From positions 1 through 7,764 of the forward strand of contig JAAYXC010000452.1 in NCBI GenBank assembly GCA_012516115.1: a stretch of 7,764 nt of DNA, in the 5' to 3' direction. Source of the stretch: Bacillota bacterium (GTDB taxonomy: Bacteria; Bacillota; UBA4882; JAAYXC01). The notes under the pieces were generated by a model. The model was not told where the DNA came from. It ran no database searches and was given only the letters and a program-made list of their open reading frames with translations. A program made the translations under genes and the position numbers. How positions within the stretch are numbered: position 1 is the stretch's first letter; each line of letters starts with the position of its first letter. This document shows positions 1-6,199 of this stretch, piece by piece.

Positions 1-80
1 CCGGCATAGATCCGCCACGGTAGGTGGATAAAAGCGCGCCGCGCCTTCGAATCTCTAACGGGAACGACTACGAGACCCAT
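1..80 (-). CDS. Partial CDS, N-terminus of a probable GNAT-like acyltransferase protein (runs off left edge)
   Basis: An ATG at 80-78 opens a frame that stays open to the window edge: 26 full codons, then GG. It begins MGLVVVPVRDSKARR and continues AFIHLPWRIYAG. The pattern of an R-D-x-K-x-x-R-x-F-I element followed by LPWRIYAG resembles the start of a family of GNAT-like putative N-acyltransferases, whose N-termini carry a [F/I]-x-x-[L/F]-P-[W/Y]-x-x-Y-x-G motif. Only this motif supports the call; the catalytic part lies outside. Two Shine-Dalgarno-like stretches precede it (AAGGAG at 97-92 and GGAG at 89-86). The gap from the pyrG stop is 43 nt with no hairpin, so it is probably the next gene of the same operon. 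That it is a gene is fairly sure; the family is tentative. Confidence 0.55.
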   Translation of the reverse strand, partial: MGLVVVPVRDSKARRAFIHLPWRIYA

Positions 81-123
81 CTTTGCTCCGACTCCTTAGC
101 GTAAGTGATTTGTAAAAATCCCA

Positions 124-1737
124 TCAGCAAACCGAACCACTCTGGTAAGCCAGCGCGGCACCGATAAAATCGCGAAACAGCGGGTGCGGCCGGTGGGGGC
201 GGGATTTGAATTCCGGGTGGAACTGGGTGGCCACAAACCAGGGATGGTCGGGGAGTTCCACGATCTCAACCAGCCCGCGTTCCGGTAGCCGGCCGCTGAA
301 TCGCATGCCATAGGCGGTAAGGATGGGAAAATACTGACTGTTCACTTCGTACCGGTGACGGTGCCGCTCGTGGACCAGGGGTTCCCCGTAAGCGTGGAAG
401 GCGAGGGAACCTGGTTCGACCAGCACCGGGTTAAGACCGAGACGCATCGTACCCCCCAGGTCGGCCACGTTTTTCTGTTCGGGTAAAAGATCGATCACCG
501 GATGGGGAGAGGAGGGATCGAACTCGGAACTATTGGCACCCTCGAGCCCGCAGACATGCCGGGCGAACTCGATGACCGCGCACTGCATCCCCAAACAAAG
601 GCCGAGATAGGGCACACGACGCGTCCGGGCATAATGGATGGCGGCGATCTTCCCCTCGATGCCGCGCGGCCCAAACCCGCCGGGGACGATGACCCCGCTT
701 ACGCCGGCGAGGTACTTCTCCGGACCTTCCCGCTCCACGGCCTCGGCGTCGACCCACCGGACCTTGACCCGTGTCTCGTGGGCCACCCCGCCGTGTCGCA
801 GGGCCTCCACCACGCTCAGATAGGCGTCGGGAAGCTGGACGTACTTACCGACGAGAGCGATCTCCACCGTAAAACGGGGGGATTTGATCTTCTCGACGAT
901 GGCCCGCCACTCTCGTAAATCGCGCTCACCGGCAGAAAGCCCCAGCCGCCGAAGGACGATGGCATCGAGTCCGGCTTCCTCCAGCATGATCGGGACTTCG
1001 TAGATCGTCTCCACATCCTGGTTGGAGATGACCGCCTCTTTATCGATATCGCAGAAAAGGGCGATCTTGGCCTTCAACTCCTCCGAGAGTGGTTTCTCCG
1101 AGCGACAGACGATGACATCGGGCTGGATCCCGATACCGCGGAGTTCTTTCACGCTGTGCTGGGTGGGTTTGGTCTTCAGCTCCGAGGCCGCCCCGATGTA
1201 AGGCACCAGGGTCACGTGGATGTACATCGTGTCATCGCGGCCCACATCCGACTTGAGCTGACGGATGGCCTCCAGGAACGGAAGACTCTCGATGTCGCCC
1301 ACCGTCCCGCCGACCTCCACGATCACCACCTCGGCCCCGGAGACATCGGCCACGTGGACGATCCGCTCTTTGATCTCGTTGGTGATATGGGGAATGACCT
1401 GGACCGTACCGCCGAGGAACTCGCCCCGCCGCTCTTTGGTGATCACCGACCAATAGATGGTCCCGGTGGTGACGTTGTTATCCTTGCCCAGAGAAACGTC
1501 GATGAAACGCTCGTAGTGTCCGAGATCGAGATCGGTCTCCGCCCCGTCATCGGTGACGAAAACCTCTCCATGCTGGTACGGGCTCATCGTGCCCGGATCG
1601 ACGTTGATATAAGGGTCGAGTTTAAGCACGGTGACTTTAATACCCCTACTTTTTAAGAGACAACCCAGCGAAGCCGCGGTGATGCCCTTACCAAGCGATG
1701 ATACCACGCCACCGGTGACGAAGATGTACTTGGCCAT
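124..1737 (-). CDS. pyrG: CTP synthase (glutamine-hydrolysing)
   Basis: This enzyme makes CTP from UTP, ATP and glutamine, the last step of de novo pyrimidine nucleotide synthesis in the cytosol. The protein has 537 residues, close to the E. coli length of 545, so it is complete. The N-terminal synthetase (amidoligase) domain, about residues 1-270, opens MAKYIFVTGGVVSSLGKGIT with the P-loop SSLGKG at 13-18, followed by KLDPYINVDPGTMSP. The C-terminal class I glutaminase domain, about 290-530, has the oxyanion strand PGGFGPRG at 352-359, nucleophile Cys381 in GLCLGMQ, and His507/Glu509 in HPEF. The GTP-activation region GGTMRLG is present at 428-434. The ATG at 1737 has AGGAGG 10 nt upstream. 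It follows the metallohydrolase by 30 nt. The Bacillus type of pyrG regulation by a long attenuator leader is not possible here, because the gene sits inside an operon without such a leader. One variation: Leu307 stands where E. coli has Lys306. Confidence 0.98.
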   Translation of the reverse strand: MAKYIFVTGGVVSSLGKGITAASLGCLLKSRGIKVTVLKLDPYINVDPGTMSPYQHGEVFVTDDGAETDLDLGHYERFIDVSLGKDNNVTTGTIYWSVITKERRGEFLGGTVQVIPHITNEIKERIVHVADVSGAEVVIVEVGGTVGDIESLPFLEAIRQLKSDVGRDDTMYIHVTLVPYIGAASELKTKPTQHSVKELRGIGIQPDVIVCRSEKPLSEELKAKIALFCDIDKEAVISNQDVETIYEVPIMLEEAGLDAIVLRRLGLSAGERDLREWRAIVEKIKSPRFTVEIALVGKYVQLPDAYLSVVEALRHGGVAHETRVKVRWVDAEAVEREGPEKYLAGVSGVIVPGGFGPRGIEGKIAAIHYARTRRVPYLGLCLGMQCAVIEFARHVCGLEGANSSEFDPSSPHPVIDLLPEQKNVADLGGTMRLGLNPVLVEPGSLAFHAYGEPLVHERHRHRYEVNSQYFPILTAYGMRFSGRLPERGLVEIVELPDHPWFVATQFHPEFKSRPHRPHPLFRDFIGAALAYQSGSVC

Positions 1738-1741
1738 GGGG

Positions 1742-1755
1742 GCAGGTCCTCCTGC
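1742..1755 (-). promoter_or_regulatory. Small hairpin over the pyrG ribosome-binding site
   Basis: On the minus strand the sequence GCAGG-AGGA-CCTGC can form a 5-bp GC-rich stem with a tetraloop. The pyrG Shine-Dalgarno AGGAGG lies half in the stem and half in the loop. This could lower pyrG translation when the RNA is not already occupied by ribosomes leaving the upstream gene 30 nt away. The stem is short enough to arise by chance, so the function is a guess. Confidence 0.25.
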
Positions 1756-1767
1756 AACTTTTTACGC

Positions 1768-2403
1768 CTAAACGTATTGCAACACCCAGATCTCGGTCGC
1801 GGCGGGAAGAGTCGCGCCGGTAACTTCCACCGTATGGGACGGCACCCGGCGGTGGGGCCGTCCGGCCAGAAAAGGTTCCACCGGCGCCAAAGGGAAGGAA
1901 AGGGCGTCGGTGCGAAAATGCATGGGGATGACCAGCCGCGGTTTGAGCTGATCTACCACCCGCTGCGCTCCCTCGGCGTCAAGGGTATAGGTCCCACCCA
2001 CCGGGATGAGGAGCACATCCACCCGGTCACAGGCCGTCACCTGTTCGGCGGTCAGGGTATGCCCGAGATCCCCGGCATGGAGGAGGGAGATATCCCCGTC
2101 GTCCAGGCGAAAAAGCAGATTCTCTCCCCGCAGCCGCCCGCCGCTGGGATCGTGGTGGGTCCGTACGGTGGTAATGGTAAGGGCACCCTCCTTATAGGTC
2201 CCCGGCGCCCGCAGGATGCGAGGCCGTCCGCGGAGACCACCGAGATAGGCGTGGTCGAAATGACCGTGACTTATGGTCACCACGGCCACCTCGACCTGGG
2301 GGACCATATAACCCACGCTCTCATCGAAAGGATCGGTAAGGACCTTGGTTCCATCCAGCGCGGTCAACTCGAAACAAGCATGGCCGAACCAGCGGATCTT
2401 CAA
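1768..2403 (-). CDS. MBL-fold metallo-hydrolase, COG2220 / Lactamase_B_3 type (UlaG-like)
   Basis: A 211-residue single-domain cytosolic protein of the metallo-beta-lactamase fold. Visible metal ligands, numbered from the proposed start, are His8 in WFGHACFEL, Asp24 in LTDPF, the hallmark HxHxDH at 46-51 (SHGHFDH), the HHD at 83-85 before SGGRLRGEN, H109/D112 in HAGDLGH, and His162 in IPMHF. All are in the usual order, so it should bind one or two metals and be active as a hydrolase. The substrate is unknown; relatives include UlaG (L-ascorbate 6-phosphate lactonase), but nothing here indicates sugar metabolism. I chose TTG at 2403-2401 as start because the family begins right at K-I-R-W-x-G-H and a GGGGG stretch lies 8 nt upstream. 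The frame stays open to 2514 without a family match and would overlap the preceding gene by 62 nt. It lies 49 nt after the propeller gene and 30 nt before pyrG. Confidence 0.9.
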   Translation of the reverse strand: MKIRWFGHACFELTALDGTKVLTDPFDESVGYMVPQVEVAVVTISHGHFDHAYLGGLRGRPRILRAPGTYKEGALTITTVRTHHDPSGGRLRGENLLFRLDDGDISLLHAGDLGHTLTAEQVTACDRVDVLLIPVGGTYTLDAEGAQRVVDQLKPRLVIPMHFRTDALSFPLAPVEPFLAGRPHRRVPSHTVEVTGATLPAATEIWVLQYV

Positions 2404-2411
2404 GGCAAATA

Positions 2412-2416
2412 CCCCC
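2412..2416 (-). promoter_or_regulatory. Ribosome-binding site of the metallohydrolase (decides TTG start)
   Basis: A GGGGG stretch on the minus strand lies 8 nt before the TTG at 2403. It is a weaker match to the anti-Shine-Dalgarno than the GGAGG sites of the neighbouring genes. It supports starting at the conserved N-terminus rather than at upstream codons inside the previous gene. Confidence 0.5.
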
Positions 2417-2452
2417 GATCTTTCTTTTTTCGGGCCGCGTTCCCGCACCGGC

Positions 2453-3967
2453 TCAAGCAGCCGGCGCGTCCTCATAACGTGCCAGCAAGGCCTGGAAGAA
2501 GAGCCGGCCGGCATGGCCGATGACGGCCGGATAGAAAAGGACGAGCAGGATCCCGGTGAAACCCGCCACGGCGATGGCGGCCACGGTCAATAGGACGAAG
2601 AACCCGCTGGCCATGAGGTTGTCCAGGGCGAGAAGGAAGGCCTTCTTCCACACCTTGCGGAAGGTGTTGGGTTGCAGCACGACCAGCGGAAAGAGATGCG
2701 GTGAAAGCACGAGTAAGAAAAGAATGGTATAAAGGGAAAGGATAACGGATAAAAAGCCGAACCACGCCCGTATTTTCAAGGCCAGGGAGATATTGAGCAA
2801 AAGGATGCCCAAAAGGAAGAGGAACGTCCCGTAAACCGCCGCCGCCCGGAAATAATGGCGCCTGAAACCGAGGAAGAAATCCCGCAGGCGCGGTTCTTCT
2901 TCCGCACACCGAAGCCTGACGAAGACCATGGCCGCGTTGGCCGGGGCGGCCAAAAAAGCTCCGGTAACGACGAGCAAAAGGAAGACGAAACCCCAGGGGA
3001 GAGCCTGGGGCGCTTCCCCGAGGCGCCGCACCATCCCACCCTGGGCCGGGACGAAGTAGACCGTGGACCGCGCCCCTTCCCCGGCGACGAAGAAGATCTT
3101 ATTCCCCGTGCTGCTAAAACGGGGGAGCTCCTCTTCCAGGTCGTTTTGGGTCAGTCGAACCTCCCCACGGCCCTCGGCCGTCAGGAGATAGAGCTCGGTC
3201 CGGCCCTGGCGGAAAGAACAGAAGGCGAGGTAACGGCCGTCGGGACTAAAGACCGGGTCGCGGTTGGTCACCGGTGGTCTGGTCCTGGTAAGTTGAATCG
3301 GGGACCCGGCCCGCCCGACGGTGAGTTTCATCACCCAGATCTCCTCGTTCCCGTCCTCGTCCGGCCTTACGAAGACCACGCTCTTCCCGTCCGGGGCGAA
3401 GGAGGGATCGGCCTCCGGCGCGGGTGTTTCGGTAAGGCGCGTCTCGGTACCGCTTTCTATCTCCCTTAAATAAAGGTCGGCCGGCGCGTTCCCCTCGGCC
3501 AAGGCGAAGACGAGCGTCCGACCGTCGGGACCGAAAGAAGGATGGGCGACGCGGCCCGCTGCCCGTAACACCCGCCATTGCCCGCTTTCCGTCTCGAAAA
3601 GGCAAAGTCGACCCGCTTGGTCGACGAAGGCCACCCTTTTCCCGTCGGGGCTTAAGGTCGGTTCTTCCGCCGCGGCCAGACCCGGCAAGGGGAAACGGTC
3701 CGCCCCCTTCCCGTTCTGATCGGCCAGCACCAGTACCGGATGACCGTTATCCCGCCCTACGTAGACCAATTTCCCTTCCTCCGGCACGTTGGCGCTGAGG
3801 TTCGTCCAGGCCGACCAGGCGATCATCAAAAAGGGCAGATGACAGAGGAACCAGAGGAGGCTGTGGACGAGGGTAAGACCGAGGTATTCATAGGCGAGCT
3901 TTCCCCCGCCGACAAAGGACCGCAAGGCCAACGGCCAAGAAGATGGCCTTCTTTCTGTTGCCGACAA
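2453..3967 (-). CDS. YesL/DUF624-like membrane protein with an inserted TolB/PD40-type beta-propeller
   Basis: A 504-residue protein in three parts. Residues 1-29 are basic, and a first membrane helix spans about 30-54. Residues 63-318 form a propeller of about six PD40/TolB-like blades: one degenerate (63-75), four with the [SA]PDG[KR] turn (SPDGK 106-110, GPDGR 146-150, APDGK 191-195, SPDGR 241-245), and one decayed to SSTGN (285-289). Five more hydrophobic segments follow, at about 325-349, 375-396, 401-430, 450-470 and 471-488. The second helix and its loop (PANAAMVFVRLR, then RDFFLGFRRHYFR) and the later KVWKKAFLLALDN resemble the YesL/DUF624 family (motifs like GPA-x-x-A, DFF-x-x-F-x-x-x-F). 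Positive-inside charges put both termini and the basic loops in the cytoplasm and the propeller outside. The TTG start has AAGGAGGAGG just upstream. The gene lies 63 nt after argS. Function is unknown; a sensor or a scaffold at the membrane or cell wall is possible. The propeller is certain, the YesL relation likely. Confidence 0.85.
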   Translation of the reverse strand: MSATERRPSSWPLALRSFVGGGKLAYEYLGLTLVHSLLWFLCHLPFLMIAWSAWTNLSANVPEEGKLVYVGRDNGHPVLVLADQNGKGADRFPLPGLAAAEEPTLSPDGKRVAFVDQAGRLCLFETESGQWRVLRAAGRVAHPSFGPDGRTLVFALAEGNAPADLYLREIESGTETRLTETPAPEADPSFAPDGKSVVFVRPDEDGNEEIWVMKLTVGRAGSPIQLTRTRPPVTNRDPVFSPDGRYLAFCSFRQGRTELYLLTAEGRGEVRLTQNDLEEELPRFSSTGNKIFFVAGEGARSTVYFVPAQGGMVRRLGEAPQALPWGFVFLLLVVTGAFLAAPANAAMVFVRLRCAEEEPRLRDFFLGFRRHYFRAAAVYGTFLFLLGILLLNISLALKIRAWFGFLSVILSLYTILFLLVLSPHLFPLVVLQPNTFRKVWKKAFLLALDNLMASGFFVLLTVAAIAVAGFTGILLVLFYPAVIGHAGRLFFQALLARYEDAPAA

Positions 3968-3972
3968 ATAAA

Positions 3973-3982
3973 CCTCCTCCTT
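3973..3982 (-). promoter_or_regulatory. Ribosome-binding site of the propeller membrane protein (decides TTG start)
   Basis: AAGGAGGAGG on the minus strand ends 5 nt before the TTG at 3967. It is the strongest Shine-Dalgarno match in the window. It supports the TTG start, which gives the basic N-terminus needed for an N-in first helix. Confidence 0.8.
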
Positions 3983-4030
3983 GATAAAAGACGTCGCCCC
4001 TCGCGCGCGGGAACGCCCGCCAACCCGAGC

Positions 4031-5716
4031 CTACATTCTCTCCGGCGCCGAAACGCCCAGCAGATTAAGGCCGTTGGCGATGGTGATCTGGACGGCGCGG
4101 ACCAAAGCCAGGCGGGCATGGGCCAGCGTCCGGTCCTCCGTCAACACCCGGTGTTGATTATAGTAAGCGTGGAAGGCGCCGGCCAGATCCATGAGATAGC
4201 CCGTCAGACGGTGGGGTTCCCGCCATAGGGCCGCCATGGCCGCCACCTCCGGAAAGGCGGCCACCCGGTCCGCCAGGTCCATCTCTTCCGGCAGGCCGAG
4301 TTTTCCGGCGGGAAAGCGGAGCAACGTTGCATCTTCCGTCATCCCTTCGGCAGCGGCCTGGCGCATGATGCTGGCCACCCGCGCATGGGCGTACTGAACG
4401 TAATAGACCGGATTCTCGTTGGAGCAGGCCACGGCTAGAGAAAGGTCGAAGTCTAAATGGCTCTCGGCGCTCCGCAGGAGAAAATAGAAGCGCGCCGCGT
4501 CGTTGCCCACTTCATCCACGAGTTCCCGCAAGGTGACGAATTCTCCCGCCCGTTTCGACATCTTCACCGGCCGCCCCTCCCGCAGGAGGTTGACCTGCTG
4601 GGCGATCAGGACCTCCAGCCGCCCGGGATCGGCCCCGGCCGCGGCCAAGGCCGCCTTCATCCGGATGACATGGCCATGATGATCGGGGCCCCAGATATCG
4701 ATGATCCGGTCGTAACCCCGGGCGAGTTTATCGAGATGGTAGGCGATATCGGCCAGAAGATAGGTGGGTCGGCCGTCGGCGGTGAGGAGGACCCGGTTCT
4801 TGTCGTCACCGAAAGAAGTGGTCCGGAGCCACTTCGCCCCGTCTTCTTCGTAGACGTGACCGGCGGCGGCCAGGGACTGGAAAACCCGCTGGACCTCGCC
4901 GGAACGGTGCAAATCACGTTCGCTGAACCAACGGTCGTAACGGATCCCGTAAGATTCAAGATCCGCTCTTTGCCGGGCAAGGATGCGGGCCAGCGCGAAC
5001 TCCCGGCAGATCTCCACCCTTTCCTCCTCCGGCCGCGTCCAGAAATCCGCCGGAGCTTCGGCCAAGAATTCCCGCGCCAGGTCGTAGACGTAAGCCCCCT
5101 GATAACCCTCGGGCGGGAACACCACCGTTTCACCCCGCAGTTCCCGGCACCGCGCCTCCACCGAACGGCCGAGAAGGCTTACCTGGACCCCGTGATCGTT
5201 GATGTAATACTCCCGTTCCACCACCGCCCCGGCGAAGGCCAGGATCCTGGCCAGGCTGTCCCCCAGGGCCCCTGCCCGGGCGTTGACCACGTTCAAGGGG
5301 CCCACGGGATTGGCCGAGACGAATTCAACCTGAATCCGCTGACCGGCCAGGACCGCGGTCCGCCCGTAGTCCGCGCCCTGGGCGATGGCCCTTCTGATGG
5401 CCTCTTCCCGCCAGGAAGGAGGAAAAAAGAAATTGATAAACCCGGGACCGGCCGTCTCCACCCGCAAGATCGGTTCGGTCGGGGTAAGTTCGGCCACGAT
5501 GATCTCGGCCACTTTCCGCGGTGGCATCTTGGCCGCTTTGGCCAAGACCAAGGCCAGATTGGTGGCCAAGTCGCCGTGGGCGCGGTCTTTCGGCGTCTCG
5601 ATCTCTATTTCCTCGACGAAGAGACGCGGAAGCCGCCCGGCCTCCTGCGCTCGGGCCACGGCCTCCCGGAGCTCTTTCCGTAAAAGGGCCTTGCTCTCCA
5701 ACAAAAGAGGTTCCAA
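4031..5716 (-). CDS. argS: Arginyl-tRNA synthetase with a non-canonical HIGH motif
   Basis: This cytosolic class I enzyme charges tRNA-Arg with arginine using ATP. The protein has 561 residues, the usual bacterial length. In order: the ArgRS-specific N-terminal domain, about 1-100 (HGDLATNLALVLAK at 47-60, GPGFINFF at 90-97); the catalytic Rossmann domain with VEFVSANPVGPL at 130-141; the WGPDHHGH element at 342-349; KMSK at 385-388 (VKMSKRAGEFVTL); and the DALR anticodon-binding domain ending ANGLNLLGVSAPERM. The usual H-x-G-H after GPL reads N142-V-V-N145, so both signature histidines are replaced. KMSK and the flanking SANP and ARAGALGD are normal, so I treat it as active. The TTG start at 5716 is set by GGAGG 7 nt upstream. 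It follows fmdB by 57 nt that contain a hairpin but no T-box leader. Confidence 0.97.
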   Translation of the reverse strand: MEPLLLESKALLRKELREAVARAQEAGRLPRLFVEEIEIETPKDRAHGDLATNLALVLAKAAKMPPRKVAEIIVAELTPTEPILRVETAGPGFINFFFPPSWREEAIRRAIAQGADYGRTAVLAGQRIQVEFVSANPVGPLNVVNARAGALGDSLARILAFAGAVVEREYYINDHGVQVSLLGRSVEARCRELRGETVVFPPEGYQGAYVYDLAREFLAEAPADFWTRPEEERVEICREFALARILARQRADLESYGIRYDRWFSERDLHRSGEVQRVFQSLAAAGHVYEEDGAKWLRTTSFGDDKNRVLLTADGRPTYLLADIAYHLDKLARGYDRIIDIWGPDHHGHVIRMKAALAAAGADPGRLEVLIAQQVNLLREGRPVKMSKRAGEFVTLRELVDEVGNDAARFYFLLRSAESHLDFDLSLAVACSNENPVYYVQYAHARVASIMRQAAAEGMTEDATLLRFPAGKLGLPEEMDLADRVAAFPEVAAMAALWREPHRLTGYLMDLAGAFHAYYNQHRVLTEDRTLAHARLALVRAVQITIANGLNLLGVSAPERM

Positions 5717-5723
5717 AACTCTT

Positions 5724-5728
5724 CCTCC
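5724..5728 (-). promoter_or_regulatory. Ribosome-binding site of argS (decides TTG start)
   Basis: GGAGG on the minus strand lies 7 nt before the TTG at 5716, an ideal distance. There is no in-frame ATG near the conserved N-terminus, so TTG is the credible initiator. Confidence 0.8.
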
Positions 5729-5745
5729 AGGCTTTTTGGCATGCG

Positions 5746-5771
5746 ATAAGGGCAGGTATTCCTGCCCTTAT
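5746..5771 (-). other. Perfect 11-bp hairpin between fmdB and argS, no U-tract
   Basis: Arms 5746-5756 and 5761-5771 are perfect inverted repeats (ATAAGGGCAGG and its complement) around a 4-nt loop. The structure begins 2 nt after the fmdB stop codon. Neither strand has a T-run after the stem; the minus strand continues CGCATGCC. It is therefore not a standard intrinsic terminator. Likely roles are partial termination, a pause, or a 3' barrier that stabilises fmdB mRNA and sets its level against argS. The structure itself is certain; its role is inferred. Confidence 0.6.
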
Positions 5772-5773
5772 TC

Positions 5774-6037
5774 TTAAGAAGCCTTACCCACCGATGCGGC
5801 TTCGGTCTTTTTCCCTTCCGCCGAGGAGCTTTCCTCCTTGGCCTTACGCTTGTATTCGCTACTCCGATAATCGGTGGTGTGAAAACCACTTCCTTTGAAG
5901 ATGATCCCGGCGCTTCCGCCGATCAGGCGCTTGACCGACCCGCCGCACGTGGGGCAAGCGCTTAAGGGATCTTCGCTGATGCGCTGAAAGACTTCGAATC
6001 GCCCGCATTTGCTACACTCGTATTCGTAAGTGGGCAC
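5774..6037 (-). CDS. FmdB-family zinc-ribbon protein
   Basis: A small 87-residue protein of the FmdB / putative regulatory protein family (CxxC_CXXC_SSSS type). It opens MPTYEYECSKCGRFEVFQ, with Cys8/Cys11 and Cys28/Cys31 forming a zinc ribbon. The ribbon is followed by the family-typical K-x-L-I-G-G stretch and GSGFHTTDYRSS at 49-60. The tail, about 62-87, is low-complexity, rich in Lys, Ser, Glu and Ala, and probably disordered. The family is named after a proposed regulator of amidase/formamidase genes in Methylophilus, but in most bacteria its function is unknown, and nothing nearby points to amide metabolism. Start is GTG at 6037 with GGAGGTGA 6 nt upstream. It is the first gene after a strong promoter, directly ahead of argS. 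Confidence 0.92.
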   Translation of the reverse strand: MPTYEYECSKCGRFEVFQRISEDPLSACPTCGGSVKRLIGGSAGIIFKGSGFHTTDYRSSEYKRKAKEESSSAEGKKTEAASVGKAS

Positions 6038-6087
6038 GGCAAGTCACCTCCCGGCTGATCCTTGTGCTTTGGCCATAACCAGACACT

Positions 6088-6116
6088 AATATAAGCTACC
6101 GGTAAAAGCTTGTCAA
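6088..6116 (-). promoter_or_regulatory. SigA-type promoter of the fmdB-argS-pyrG operon
   Basis: On the minus strand TTGACA (6116-6111) is separated by exactly 17 bp from TATATT (6093-6088). That is a full -35 match and five of six positions at -10. The expected transcription start is near 6081, giving a leader of about 43 nt before the fmdB GTG. It sits in the only AT-richer gap of the window, immediately beyond the terminator of the upstream gene, where a new transcription unit should begin. Confidence 0.85.
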
Positions 6117-6152
6117 GGCGAAGGCGCCCAAGGCCACCCCGATGATCCGGAT

Positions 6153-6186
6153 AAAAAACGGCCGGTCTCCCGCGGGGAAACCGGCC
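6153..6186 (-). terminator. Intrinsic terminator after the BI-1 family gene
   Basis: On the minus strand a 12-bp stem (arms 6186-6175 and 6171-6160, one G-U wobble) with a 3-nt loop is followed, after one G, by T6 (6158-6153). It lies 13 nt after the stop codon of the BI-1 gene and 36 nt ahead of the next -35 box. It cleanly separates the two transcription units. Confidence 0.93.
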
Positions 6187-6199
6187 ATGGCCTTTTCTT

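Noticed and set aside
96..311. A 71-codon minus-strand frame overlapping the end of pyrG
   Set aside because: It lies mostly inside pyrG in another frame and has no family features; the real downstream gene starts at 80 in a different context.
2404..2514. A longer start for the metallohydrolase, adding 37 residues
   Set aside because: The extra residues match nothing in the family, which begins at the K-I-R-W-x-G-H strand, and would overlap the preceding gene; TTG at 2403 fits better.
1777..2523. A 248-codon open frame on the plus strand opposite the metallohydrolase
   Set aside because: It mirrors a gene with intact metal-binding motifs, shows no recognisable domain and has no good ribosome-binding site.
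3968..4030. Possible terminator between argS and the propeller gene (GCGGG/CCCGC stem and a TTTT run)
   Set aside because: The stem has only 5 bp and the T-run is some 20 nt away from it, so it would not act as an intrinsic terminator.
4457..5683. A 408-codon open frame on the plus strand opposite argS
   Set aside because: It is fully antisense to a certain ArgRS gene, has no domain motif and a proline/glycine/arginine-rich composition typical of antisense frames in GC-rich genes.
5717..5773. T-box or other riboswitch ahead of argS
   Set aside because: The gap has only 57 nt and is explained by one hairpin and the ribosome-binding site; no T-box sequence or antiterminator is visible.
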